Notes under the pieces: generated by a model
What the model was told of the DNA's origin: nothing
Database searches by the model: none
Seen by the model: only the letters and a program-made list of their open reading frames with translations
Translations under genes and position numbers: made by a program
Assembly (NCBI GenBank): GCA_033557675.1
Contig: JAWQRM010000056.1
Coordinates: 1 to 33,780, forward strand
From: Coptodactyla brooksi
Taxonomy: Eukaryota > Arthropoda > Insecta > Coleoptera > Scarabaeidae
Length of the DNA: 33,780 nt
Direction: 5' to 3'
Shown here: piece by piece, positions 1 through 10,639 of the stretch
Layout of the letters: the number at the start of each line of letters is the position of its first letter
Position numbering within the stretch: the stretch's first letter is position 1

Positions 1-2160
1 ATCATTGTACACATCATTGGGTTGATGTCAATCCATATGTCATTCATCAACTGCATTTTTATTGAAATTCTCGCAACCGGGCAATATGTTAATTTATTAT
101 AACTGCTCTAAGACATATATTATATATTTCAGCCGAATCATTACAGATTTTCCCTCTCGAACTTCAGAGTCTTAAATCAATGAAAATTATCAAATGAAAA
201 TTCTCCATCTACACAACAGTTGTTCAGAGTATTTGCTTCTAACATTGAATATTTAGTAACTATTTAATACATTAAAGAGTATTTCACTTAAAGCTTGAGA
301 GTAGTTACAAAAATGATGTTGATATTGTTGCTGATAATAAAGAGTATATGGGAATTTATTCAACGGTGCGTTATTAAAAATTGCAAATTTGTGAAGTTTC
401 ACCTTTTCCTTAGCCATGACGATGTATTTTAAATTGCCTGATTACTACCTATGTAACAAAACTTTGTATTAACAAGTGATACTTTACTTACTGTACTTCT
501 CCTAGTAAGTTCGTCTAAACCATTTAACTGCGTATAAAGGGTATACACGTCAAATTAAATTTTTATTTCAGTGCATTTGACGTGTTCTTGTAAAATCAAA
601 AATTATCATTTACTATAAATATTGCAGCTATCTTAATAAGAAGTAATTAAAATATCATTTAATGAACCGTTGGTTTAAACTGCAGTCTACTAAAACTGCA
701 CCCAGAAAAAAAATTATTACATTGCAAATTTCTACATTTTGAGTATAAAGTAGAAATGTGACCACAGTCAGAAAAATATGTAGAATTGCATATGTGAAAA
801 TTATCCAGTATGAATGCAAAATTTTTTTTATATTCCAATCCAAGATGTCTGTTATAGAAAGAACGTTTGTATTGGAGGTAGCACACTTTTCTAAAAGATA
901 CCGTATTGGAATGATTTTTTTTGTACCGTGTGAATGTCAATCGGGATATGTACGGTAAAAATAGAGATAATGATCAAAATTATTCTCAATACAAGACGGC
1001 AACAAAGTGTATGGATAACTAATGTAGTGTTGGGAGGGATAGCAAAAAATGAAATGAAATGAAATGAAAATGTTACTAAAGGTGCTATAAAAGTGGTATA
1101 AAGTGGTGGTATAAAAGGGACGTACTATTCCCTGGTACAGCTCATCGCGCTAACATGATGGAAAGAGAACAGCGAGGTATTCTGGCAAGAAAACCATAAA
1201 TAGTGCTTGATTATAGTAAAAAAATCAGTGGTGTTGACAGCAGAGATGCAATAATATCATCGAACATACTTGCAAGAAAAACAATGAAGTACCGCAAGGA
1301 AATGGTTTTTCACCTTATGGACGTTATGTGCTTGAACTCATATAAAAAACAACGAAAAACTAAATAAATTTTTCATCCGAACACATTGAAGAAATTATTA
1401 TTAGAAAATGAAAAAGTTTTTTCAATGTGTATCTGTGCCACGTGTATACCGTTGCAATTTTCTATCTAAAAAAATTTTACAACCTTGACAACAGTTTCTT
1501 AACAATTACATAACATAAACTTGTAAAGGCTTCTGAAGAGGATTATTTAATGGAAACTAAGCCAAATTATACATTAATACAGCCAGAAGAGTATTATTTT
1601 CACATTACCCCTTTTTGATTTGTGAAGAATGTTTATTAATGGTTTGATTTTTTACGTGTGATTAATTGGTTCTTATCTTTGTATAACATTTTCCTATCTT
1701 TAGTAAATTAACATTTCACTTATTACAACTACTTTGACTGCTTCCGTTATTAATTCTTTTTTTGGTAGTTCCAAACCTACTCTTTATACAAATATTACTT
1801 TTACTTTTACTTTTCCACTTAATAGAACAAAATTGATTTAGAAATTGTTACAAGCTCCCTATAAACATAGAAATTCAAAGGCAACCTATCATCATGCCTT
1901 GTTAAAAAGTGCTGTTTCGTTAAGGCAATTGTAGACGCCAGAAATGTTTCAACTATAATTCAACTCCATCCAATTTTGTTCGGTCCCTTTAATCCACAAT
2001 TCACATAAGTACAACTGTACACCAAATTACGTAGGAATTCGAAATAATTGACCATTACGGTTAACACTTTTGAGCTGCTTTAACGTACTTCAATTTCGTA
2101 ATTAAATCTTGAAATTATCACATTTTGATAGTTCTCGTTTAAATAACTAAATTATCCATC
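1..2160. other. AT-rich DNA without recognisable genes
   Basis: All frames are short and none resembles a known protein. The only structured feature I see is the small pentanucleotide repeat listed separately. The overlapping frames near 655-958 on both strands are typical of chance openings in AT-rich DNA. Confidence 0.6.
1051..1072. repeat. (GAAAT)n microsatellite
   Basis: About four head-to-tail copies of GAAAT, the last one imperfect. A simple repeat with no evident function. Confidence 0.85.
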
Positions 2161-2162
2161 GA

Positions 2163-2441
2163 TTGCCTGCTTCATTCTTAACTGAACTGCGAAAACATGT
2201 TTCATTAAAAGTCCGTTACGGGCCGTCTTGTGCAGGTTTGTGCATCGCACTCGTTCTGAAAGAACATCACCTGTCCAACGAATGCGGCGTGTGTGTGTTG
2301 TATGGTTTGTGCTACAGCAGCTGGTACTCTCTTTCTATGTCTAGATGAAGCCTGCGAGGCAGGGGATGGTGGCATCGAGTGCCCTTGCCGACCTTTCATA
2401 CTAGTTTTGCCACTTACGGGGCACGTTGTGAACCTATGCAC
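2163..2441. other. GC-richer block with unassigned frames on both strands
   Basis: This block is clearly richer in G and C than its surroundings and is open on both strands: 78 codons on minus from 2441, 61 on plus from 2163. The minus frame is rich in Ser, Pro, Gln and Arg and matches no family I recognise. It could be a host exon, a transposon fragment or chance. Confidence 0.25.
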
Positions 2442-2460
2442 CTTGACTCAAACTGAGGTC

Positions 2461-3298
2461 TAGACATTGAATCTGAAAGGTGTGGACAAGTTTTTGGCGG
2501 AAATCTTGACAATTAACGCAATCAAATATTTATGATGGTGAAAGATAATTCATGCGATATTTAAGACAATTCATGCGATTACACAAGCCAAAAATTTTTC
2601 ACATTTTTCTTTCACTTTTCTCAATATAATACGCGAAAGCAGGTATATCTGTAGTATGAAAAATACTACAGCGTATTAATATTCAGCGAAACTTCGTTTT
2701 GGTGTAATGGTGGCATTGCTTAACCTGATTTAATGTTGACAAAACTGCACGGATGGCAGCAGTGATGCCAACTCAATTTTTGGTTCCTCCGGTTGTTGAC
2801 GGAGAGCGTCACTAATCCTATGCAAATAATAAAATTGAATACACATCTAAATTGGTACGTATTAAGTGATATATTTCACCGTTAAATGACATATTTGTAA
2901 ACATGTACACTTCCAATATGTATTACTATGTTGTCTATATATTCCAATAAGTATATTCTATAGTTTTTGTTGTTAGAAATATGGCATGTTGCAGTTATGG
3001 TTTATATTTCCAAACAGAAGCGAGCTCAACTGGATAAAAACTGAATTATTGCAAAATATTATTTATTGGTCATAACCCTTGCAGAAATAATTATCAAATC
3101 TTCTGTATACAACAATAACAAATATCACCAACACTATTTTCGTTTCTAAGAAATCTGAATGAGCCTAGCCTAACCTTATTTAACTCTCCCCATCTCGCTC
3201 ACTTCTGAAGGTGCATGCACTGTATAAGCGAGCATCCTTATTTCTCCTGGGACTCCTTTCATTAAAAATCATCTTTTGTGCTCGCTGAATGGAACAGG
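2461..3298. other. AT-rich non-coding stretch
   Basis: No gene recognised. It holds one degraded retroposon scrap near 2,684, listed separately. Composition becomes more GC-rich from about 3,180 towards the frame that follows. Confidence 0.5.
2684..2722 (+). repeat. Degraded copy of the A-box/B-box retroposon family
   Basis: It keeps the CGAAAC motif followed by the A-box-like stretch TTTTGGTGTAATGGTGGC, almost identical to the copy near 31,735. No clear B box follows, so this is a fragment. The neighbouring GTGATGCCAACT near 2,763 also recalls the family's 5' module. Confidence 0.5.
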
Positions 3299-3811
3299 TT
3301 ACGTCCATTGATTCCGGGTCTCTTCTCGCTTTACTTTTCTCGGTATTTCATTCTTACCGGCTGCCGAAGGTAACCTCCGAAAGCGCAGAAAGAAAATCGG
3401 CATGTGTGTACTGGGCGATTGAATAGTCGCATGCCTGCGTCGCATTGTCAATCGATCATCATTGTCCTCAAGAAACCTGCGCCATTGTGACCCGATCGCA
3501 CGCAGAATGGACGAAGGTAAATAGAGGTGCGAATGATAGATTGCGACCGGTGGAATGCTGAAAATTTTCTTGAGTTTCTCCTGCGCACAGTCGAACTGTA
3601 CACAGTACAAGATGTTATCGAAGTTGCGTTGACAGATGCTGATCAACTGCGACAATGTTGTGTATGATCTTTGAAGTGTTAGTAGTTGCAATGTCATTAA
3701 ATGATTTATAGACATTTTAAATGCAAAATTCATTTTAAATACTTTCCCAGCATTCTTCTTAAAACATTGTGAAGTGATCGACTGTAAGTAATAAGAAATA
3801 ATAAAATACAA
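3299..3811 (-). CDS. Unrecognised 170-codon open frame
   Basis: This is one of the longest uninterrupted frames in the window. The downstream two thirds (3,300-3,670) lie in GC-richer DNA than the flanks. The N-terminal part is hydrophobic and AT-coded, so any true start is probably internal or at a splice acceptor. The C-terminal part is basic, with several Arg-Arg and Arg-rich stretches. I see no domain, signal peptide or repeat I can name. The composition shift makes an exon or transposon fragment possible, but a chance frame cannot be excluded. Confidence 0.25.
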   Translation of the reverse strand: MYFIISYYLQSITSQCFKKNAGKVFKMNFAFKMSINHLMTLQLLTLQRSYTTLSQLISICQRNFDNILYCVQFDCAQEKLKKIFSIPPVAIYHSHLYLPSSILRAIGSQWRRFLEDNDDRLTMRRRHATIQSPSTHMPIFFLRFRRLPSAAGKNEIPRKVKREETRNQWT

Positions 3812-4204
3812 CTTTCTTTACTGTAATGTGAAACGCCTTATAAACGAAAGAAACGAAATATGTAATGAATTTAATATCAAGAATTACAATTACGAACACA
3901 ATAACTAAACATACACGGAAAGATGTATTTCCATGTAAACATACATGGAAAGGTATAAACTGTATCAAATATAGTTGGATAAATTGTTTAAAAAATCTAT
4001 CGGATGAATCGATTTGTTACGTTCAACTCGTTATTTTCAAGACTGGTGTATGTGGTTTATTCTTTTACTATAGGATATTAATTGAATGGAATATGGGATA
4101 AGAACTCGTATTTACCTGGATATTTATTGCAGGATTTCTTTTAGGATTTCTTGGAATATTTCTAGGTTTTCCTGAATATTGAGAATATTAAGTCTGTGAA
4201 AGAC
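3812..4204. other. AT-rich spacer with a short hairpin
   Basis: No gene recognised. A perfect 10-bp inverted repeat with a 4-nt loop lies at 3,928-3,951 (arms TTTCCATGTA and TACATGGAAA). Near 4,130-4,180 there are a few short degenerate AGGATTTCTT-like repeats. Confidence 0.5.
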
Positions 4205-5060
4205 TCGACGTTAGCCCTGAAAAAGTTCCCTTTTGGGAAACTAGAAACGTGTACATAAAAAAAATTGTGATAATATTTATGGGTCGCGCACAAGGGGTCG
4301 AAAACTCAAATCCTATAAAATGATGTTTTTCGGTAATTCGATTAAAAAGGAGACTTCACAGAGAATAATATATGGAATGAAATGACTAGTTTTTGGCTCA
4401 AGGAACACAATAGAACAATTTTCGAAGAAATTCGTTGCTTTGCGGGAAAGGTGATGAAAAAGGACACGCTTTGGATCAAGAATTTTATTTTATTGTGAAG
4501 GTTTATTTTCCGATCATTCGCAATGACAACGAACAACCCTTGTCGCTGATTTTCATCCTGTGTCAATGTATTAATAAAATCCTTGGCCAATCTCACACCT
4601 CTTTCAGCGGTATCATTTGTTGAAGGCGTATGGCGAATAAGGTTGCTGATGTATTTAAAACTGTCGTTGGGGGCCCATTCTGATGGATGCACGAAAAAAG
4701 ACAGGTTCTACTCCAAGTTTTTTGAAAAGCAACTTAGTACCCTCTAAGCAGGAAGTTGCTGTTCACCACAGCAACTTCCTGCTGTCGTTTTTCTTGTGTC
4801 GCACAATTTCAATTTCACCAGGTCCAGGTCTACACGGGGCGCAGTGGCCTCCACGCCAGCCTGAAACCAAGATTTGATGTGCGCAAGCACTTTGTACACT
4901 ACTGCAGTCCACCTCTTCTCGACCTCAGTCATTTCGAGCTGGTTACTGAACATACCCAACAGGAGACAGTACAGGGCTTTGCCCATGAACCGAGCACGAC
5001 TGGCTATACCCTGTGTAGACATGAACCTGGTAAAAACATTTGCCCATGAAATTGTGCGAC
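4205..5060 (-). pseudogene. Transposon-linked gene, minus-strand half of an inverted duplication
   Basis: Reading the minus strand downwards, frames give ARFMGKALYCLLLGMF and later NDTAERGVRLAKDFINTLT. These belong, in this order, to a multicopy arthropod protein family that I know as transposon-linked but whose superfamily I cannot name. The family normally has a middle part containing LWYLS; here about 240 bp of it is missing and replaced by a short hairpin at 4,747-4,783 (16-bp arms, 5-nt loop). Frameshifts and stops are present, so no product is expected. The end near 4,205-4,330 matches the end of the plus-strand half at 5,800-5,912. Family membership is from memory; the pairing of the two halves is seen directly. 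Confidence 0.6.
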
Positions 5061-5089
5061 ACAAGAAAAACGACAGCAAGAAGTTGCTG
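4769..5089. repeat. 43-bp near-perfect inverted repeat at the centre of the duplication
   Basis: Positions 4,769-4,811 and 5,047-5,089 are reverse complements with one mismatch. The 235-bp loop between them carries coding sequence present only once (ARFMGKALY region, minus strand). A shorter, weaker match (ACCAGGT...TCTACAC) continues inside the loop, offset by a small indel. The repeat marks where the two opposed transposon halves were joined. Confidence 0.85.
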
Positions 5090-5912
5090 TGCGAATAGCT
5101 GGGCTCAAATATCTAACGCATTTGCGGTATTTGTCTCCCGAGATTGTATCCCTTTCGCTCTTTTACAACAGCGTAAGTGATTCATAAAAACTAGCGATCA
5201 TAAGAGCCATTAACACTAAGCACGCTGATCTGAAAGACTTGGCACACAAGGGATGCATCCTGAAGTGGGACACATCTGTAAAAAAATTACATATCAGTGA
5301 TATTGCTAATGAGGTATAAAGTTGTTTTTCAAGAAACTCGATGTAGAGCCTGACTTTTTTCCGTACATCTGTCAGAGTGAGCCAGCAATGGCAGTTTTAA
5401 ATACAGCAGCAATCTTGTTCGCCATAAACCTTCAAGAAATGATGCCTCCAAAAGAGGTGTAGGCTAATGGTTTTAATAATACATTTTCACAGGACGAAAA
5501 TGAGCGGCAGGGGTTGTTTGTTGACATTGCGAATGACCGGAAAGTAAACCTTCACAAGAAAAATAAAATTTTTGATCCAAAGCGTGTCTATTTTCATCAC
5601 CTTTCCCGTAAAACAACGAAACTTCACTTTTTGCCTGTGCAGATAGGCAACTGGCTGAGTAAAAGGGTCTCCACGGGGCTGGAAATTGTTCTGCTCTGTT
5701 ACTCCTTGAGCCAAAAACTTCATAACGTTCCATATATTTTTCTCTGTGAAGTCTCCTATTCAATCGATGACCGAAAAACGTCATTTTACCTAATTTTGTG
5801 AAATTCGAGTTTTCGACCCCCGTGCGCGACCCCTAAATATTATCACACTTTCTTCTTGCACACGTTTCTAACTTCCCAGAAAGAAACTTGCAGGGGTAGC
5901 GTTGAGTGTAAC
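5047..5912 (+). pseudogene. Same transposon-linked gene, plus-strand half of the inverted duplication
   Basis: The plus frame reads IAGLKYLTHLRYLSPEIVSL and LFYNSVSDS, which is the middle segment missing from the minus half. It then continues through stretches that repeat the minus half in inverse orientation, for example GTTGTTTTTCAAG near 5,313 and the DNA encoding NDTAERG-like residues near 5,440. The terminal 100 bp, including the GTTTTCGACCCC stretch near 5,810, also match the minus half near 4,296. Multiple stops and indels make it non-functional. Confidence 0.6.
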
Positions 5913-6429
5913 AAAAACTTTGCGGAAATGAGCCACCCTAATCTATGTGTTCCTTGTATCTAGCACTGAACTTCTTTCCTTTCGTTTATCTCATGTATTT
6001 CATTTCACATGTGCCATATTTAATTTTGTATGTTCCGGAATGTTGGCTCCTATAGACGCGAATGTGGTCCGTTGGGTTTCGCTCTTGAATTTTGTATTGT
6101 TTTTTGTTGGAATGTTTTTCTTTTTGTTCTTTATGTTTTCATGCATTCTAGTAATTAATTTTGTTGGGTATCTACTTTTATTAGCTATTTGTAATACGAT
6201 GTTTGGTTAATTTGAAGTTTGTGGAAGACAATGTGGCCATTGGTAATGTGGCCTAAGATTTCTGTTTTGAAATGGCCTGCAATACCACTAGACGTAAATC
6301 ACATCGAAGAGAATTATGGTACATGTGATTTATGAACGTTGTGTGCACCCTACAAAACATTGCCCACCCTAGAAAAATTGAGGTTATTGAAGAAAATGGT
6401 GAACTGGGAGGGCAACCGACTGCGGCTAT
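5913..6429. other. T-rich stretch, no convincing gene
   Basis: It contains an 87-codon frame at 5,947-6,210 on plus that is very hydrophobic because the DNA is T-rich. No other gene evidence is visible. Confidence 0.5.
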
Positions 6430-7201
6430 GACTTTCTCTCACCTTGCCCCTGAATTTACTGAACTGGTTTAAATGTAAAAAAATCGCAAAGAAAATTTTC
6501 ATTCGTACCTGTCATCTTTTTCCAAAAATGTGAAATTTAGCTCAAAACTGTGCGATTTAGAACTGATGTATAATAATTAAAGTGGCCCTCAAGTCTTGTA
6601 AGGATTTTAAAAATATCACAATATACAGGATGTATATTACGATATTTAACACCCTACATATTCGAAAATAGCTTAAAATTGTGAACAGTTCGATGTGATG
6701 CAACTTTTATTTGAAACATTTTTATATAGAAAGAGCAATAACAGTCCTAAGAAAAATTTTGCATTCACAGCTGTAATATTGTTTTAAAAATACAAAATAA
6801 CGCTCAAACGGTACAATTTGAAGCTAAGGTATAATAATTGAAGTGGCCCTTAAATCTTATAAGGACTTCAAAAATGTAATAATATATAGCATGTTCCATT
6901 TAAAAATCTGAAGTTGGTAATAATTTTTAGAATAAACCGAACGCCATGTATGTTCGAAAACTGTTTCAAATTGTGAAGAGTTCGATGTCATGCAACCTTT
7001 ATTTGAAAAGTTTTCTTCTAAAGAGAGCAATACCCGAGATTAATAACGAAATGCCATCTTTCCCCATAGGTCTGCATTTTTATCAATTATGCTTATAACT
7101 CGAGAATTGTTGATTTTAAGCATGTACTATATCCTTATAGTTTTTTACTCACAATTTTATGTGGATTACAAAAACATATTTCGTTCCAAAAGGTTGTAAA
7201 A
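6430..7201 (+). repeat. Dispersed dimeric repeat, copy 1
   Basis: It matches 20,533-21,255 over its whole length in inverse orientation. It is itself two diverged tandem monomers of about 260-280 bp: TATAATAATTRAAGTGGCCC begins a monomer near 6,569 and again near 6,829, and each is followed by a TTCGATGT.ATGCAAC stretch. Motifs such as ATACAGGATGT resemble ends seen in insect mariner-like repeats, but I cannot assign a class. No coding capacity seen. Confidence 0.8.
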
Positions 7202-7310
7202 AAATAAAAAAAATCTACTTCGACCATATGTACAATTTTTACGAGATCCTTATTGTCACCAGAATATATAATAATTAGCTTGTATATAAAATGTTGTTTT
7301 ACTCAGTCCA

Positions 7311-7402
7311 ACGTGGCAATCTAACAACGATACGCAGACGGACGGGTAAACCAAGCACCAAAAATAGAATAGATAAGCTACAAAAAGTCTAATTCGTCAA
7401 GA
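7311..7402 (+). repeat. Second dispersed repeat family, copy 1
   Basis: About 90 bp matching 17,869-17,966 in the same orientation, sharing CAATCTAA.AACGATAC, ACGGACG and CACCAAAAATAG at similar spacing. In both places the repeat directly follows TA-rich DNA. Class unknown. Confidence 0.7.
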
Positions 7403-8230
7403 TCTATCAAAATTTCACATCGATTTTTTTTAATTATCTGGTGTTATTTCAAGGTTCTTTTTGAATAGTATTGATGTATTTTTCGGCTTCTATTTCCAAC
7501 TATTCTTTTGTTATAAGTTAAACTCTCAGATTTATGTTCTTTTCTTGTTCTATATCAAACCTTTCCCAATCGGTAGTTAGGTAGTTAAGGTATTAAGTGG
7601 AGTCAGCCTATCTATTTTTCTGATGACCTACTCGTTCAGTTAAAATTTCCGCTCAGTGACCCGAATCCATGTAAAAGTTTTCGTCGATATCTAGAAAGTT
7701 TGAAAAACTTTGAATCTAGCAGTTGAACGACTATGTTAACGAGAAGCTTTGAATTTTTATGTAACACTTAACATAGGTTGTTAGAGTTATTAATTTGCTG
7801 CTATGATTTTCAGAATATGTTCATTGTCTTTTTGCTAAAAAATAAACTAATATTTAATGAATTGCCAACATATTATATATTAGTGAATTACAGCTGTATC
7901 AGAGTCAGTTTGATTTTAGCATGCTATAAAATGGTATTGCGCAATAAACGTCGTGGTATACCGTACTGTGGCCAATTCGAACTTCGAAACAATTATTCCA
8001 TTAAAGACCTCGGTAGATAGCGAGCACGCGAGCAACTATGTGATTTGTAGGGGGCGCTGGAACACGGCAATAAATTAGAGCCCGTGTCTCGCAAGTCTTG
8101 AGTGGTATACGGTAAAGCCCATAAGACACCGTCTTATAGCGTGCCGAACGATTGAAATACGAGTAAAAATGGCCAATTAAGTGTATAAATTGGTTTACGA
8201 GGTGCCGTTTTTATCATTTTTTTCCTCTTC
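7403..8230. other. Gene-free stretch leading to the Harbinger element
   Basis: Short frames only. From about 7,945 to 8,170 the DNA is more GC-rich and may contain the left end of the Harbinger element. I could not find a terminal inverted repeat matching the right side, so the boundary is undefined. Confidence 0.4.
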
Positions 8231-8430
8231 TTGCTTTTTTATACCCGCAAAGGAAAACTGGTGCTATTACTACAATTTATAGTGAGAATTCGAATCGATG
8301 TACCTACTAACTTTAATAATAAAACGGACGTCAGAACTACTTCCCATAACGGGACAAGTAAAGGTGCTACAGCACACAATAGAACTGGAAGACAAAACTA
8401 TAATAACTTTTGGATAGACCAGCAAGGTAT
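8231..8430 (+). other. Possible upstream exon of the Harbinger transposase
   Basis: A frame without ATG runs to a GT-like donor (CAGCAAG|GTATTTT near 8,430), and an acceptor TTTACAG lies at 8,501. The peptide is Asn/Thr-rich and does not resemble HARBI1 N-termini I know. After the acceptor the frame needed downstream has stops at 8,508 and 8,514. Weak candidate. Confidence 0.2.
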
Positions 8431-8516
8431 TTTATGTATTTTATGTCAATGAATCATTGACCTTGCATAGGGATTAAAATGTCTCAATAATTGATTTACA
8501 GGTTCGGTAGAATTAA

Positions 8517-10219
8517 GGTTGTCGCAAATTCTCAGAGCTCACGGACATCCTGGAGTCTGAATTAACATTTCAAAGCACTACATTTCGACGAGCAATATAC
8601 TTATTCAAAGAAGAAAGGCTTGCTGTAGCTTTAAGGTAATTAATCTTCATTTTGTCTTTTAAAATTTATTTTGTCTTTAAAATTAAAGTAAAATACAAAA
8701 ATAACAACTTAGTCTCGAAAGTTTAAATAAAATAAACATTATTCGGTATATGCTAACGAACAAATGTAATAGTCTAGTCACGTGTAATATCGTGTTTTCG
8801 ATGAAATCGTATGGGAACCGATATAACTGGCGTTGTGGCATGGTGGCTACGTGATTTTGTTGGTCTGGCATAGTGGCTGCTTGATGTTGTCGGTGTAAGT
8901 GTGTAAATTGCGAGGTATTGCCTATTGGTCGAAAATTCATTCCTGATTTCTGCTTCGTTAATTATTCCAAATATTTTAGATTTAACTTCGACTTGTAATC
9001 TTGTCGAAAATGTTTTCACAGTTTCAGCCACACAGTCAAAAAATTTAGTTATGGGATCTGAAGATTCGATGTGGGCTTTCTTCGGCTGCTTTTCTCGTTT
9101 AAATAATTTTGAAGCACGTCTGCAGATGATATTGCATTTGCCTTCGGTTGGATTTTGGACTTGTTTTGTGTTTTGTATCCAATTAAATTGCAAGGTATAG
9201 ACGTAGTAGAAGTATTACTAACTGGACTAGTAATGTTTACATAACTGTCGTCATCGGTATTATTGGCAATTTCGGATGAATTAGATGGATTAGACTCTTA
9301 ATGTGGTCCACCTCTTTTTGTACTCTGGAACTGAAAAAACATTGGATACTTATAATTATGCGAAAATTTGCACATTTAAATCGATTTTCTCTTTTCAGAT
9401 ATTTTGTTACGGGGGACACGTTCCGAACAATCGCGTTTAGTTACCGACTTGGAGAAACAACTGTTCGTAATATAGTTTATAGAACCTGTGACGCTATATG
9501 GCAAAAATTGGGACCATTGGTAATGGCTTCTCCTACAAAAGAAACTTGGATAGAAAATGAACAGGATTTCCAAAGAATATGGAGTTTCCCAAACTGTGTT
9601 GCTACCATCGATGGAAAATACGTAGTTACTAACAAACCTCAAAATACTGGTTCCCTATATTTTATCTACAAAAAAACCTTCAACATTTCTTTACTTGCAA
9701 TCGTAGATGCTCATTGTAAATTTGGCGCCATTGATGTAGGCGCTTATAGAAGAAATAGCGATGGGGGAATCTTTGCAAATTCAGCAATCAGAAAGAAGTT
9801 GTTCAAAAATGTTCTAGATTTACCTCAAGACAAATCTTTACCTGGCACTAATGAAATTCTACCTCATGTCTTCCATAAATAACGAGGAAATTAAAATATA
9901 TAATTACAAACTTAGTAGAGCTAGGCGAGATTCAGAAAATGCCTTCGGAATTTTGACAAAGAGATTTCGTATTGATCAGAGACACTTGCAAATTATACCT
10001 GAGCACATGGATAAAGTTATACTAGCCACATGTTGTTTACACAACTTTCTCCGAAATGATACCTGTCATTGGATCGAAGACGACGAAGATAATCGACCCT
10101 CGCAAGGATTCAGAGATATATCAGGATTAGGTGGCTCTTCAACTGCAGTTGCATTAGAAATTAGAAATAAATTCAAAGATTCTCTGGGGCTGGTTCGGTG
10201 TCGTGGTAAACACAAATAA
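8517..10219 (+). pseudogene. PIF/Harbinger (HARBI1-type) transposase, broken
   Basis: This is a DDE transposase of the HARBI1/DDE_Tnp_4 family, which excises and inserts a Harbinger element with a Myb/MADF-like partner. Exon A (to 8,635) ends in FKEERLAVALR. A 763-bp GT-AG intron (8,636-9,398) leads into exon B beginning YFVTGDTFRTIAFSYRLGET, and the phase fits exactly. Exon B has the first Asp in CVATIDGKYV, the second in YRRNSDGGIF and the Glu in RRDSENAFGIL, the residues I take as the catalytic triad. The gene is dead: near 9,873 about 20 codons normally containing a conserved DEAF motif are deleted, and the frame shifts from the frame ending at 9,882 to the one ending at 10,219. Stops occur just upstream of 8,517, so the N-terminus is missing or in another exon. 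The intron holds an exon of the opposite-strand MADF gene. Confidence 0.88.
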
Positions 10220-10601
10220 TTAGGAAAGGAAAAAGAAATATTTAAGTTAATATTTATACTGACACATTACATCATAAAAATATGTGGCTAAACTTACATT
10301 TAAACTAAAATAAAATGTACAGTGAACACGTAGAGGTGGTATAAAATTCATTTCTTCTTGTAAAGGAATAAAGAAATTTAAACAAATGTATTCCAACTTT
10401 CACGCATTCACTATATACTGTATTACATAAAAAACAAAAATTAATTGATAAATATATGCAAATATTACCTGGTCTACCCGTCTCTTCTGCAATTTCCTCC
10501 CATATGTTGTCCTTACGCTGTTGATTGTGGTAATTCTTGTCACTTAAATCATAAAGTTCCTTATATTTTTGTACCAAGCAAATCAATTTTTCGTCATCCA
10601 T
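8774..10601 (-). pseudogene. MADF-BESS DNA-binding partner of the Harbinger element, broken
   Basis: Harbinger elements carry a second gene for a Myb/SANT- or MADF-type protein that helps the transposase reach DNA. Exon 1 (10,601-10,469) starts MDDEKLICLVQKYKELYDL and runs to WEEIAEETGRP, the first half of a MADF domain. A GT-AG intron (10,468-9,331) joins it in phase to exon 2, giving GRPVPEYKKRWTTLR, the expected continuation of the domain. Further on, a Ser/Asn/Thr-rich linker and a BESS-like segment (DPITKFFDCVAETVK, then VKSKIFGIINEAEI) follow in other frames, so at least two frameshifts or deletions have broken exon 2. The intron contains exon B of the transposase on the opposite strand. 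Family assignment is strong; the exact exon 2 end (8,774) is the stop of the last frame. Confidence 0.82.
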
Positions 10602-10639
10602 TTTAAACTCCGCACGCTGTAAAGTCTGAAGAACAAGTG

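Noticed and set aside
5947..6210. 87-codon hydrophobic frame as a membrane protein gene
   Set aside because: The DNA is T-rich, which makes Phe/Leu/Val-rich frames by chance. There is no family resemblance, splice context or composition change.
8925..9200. Plus frame of 91 codons inside the transposase intron
   Set aside because: It is the complement of the BESS-encoding exon on the minus strand.
9237..9419. Minus frame of 60 codons as a separate gene
   Set aside because: It is an alternative phase across the acceptor and start of the MADF exon 2; the phase giving VPEYKKRWTTLR fits the domain and splice site.
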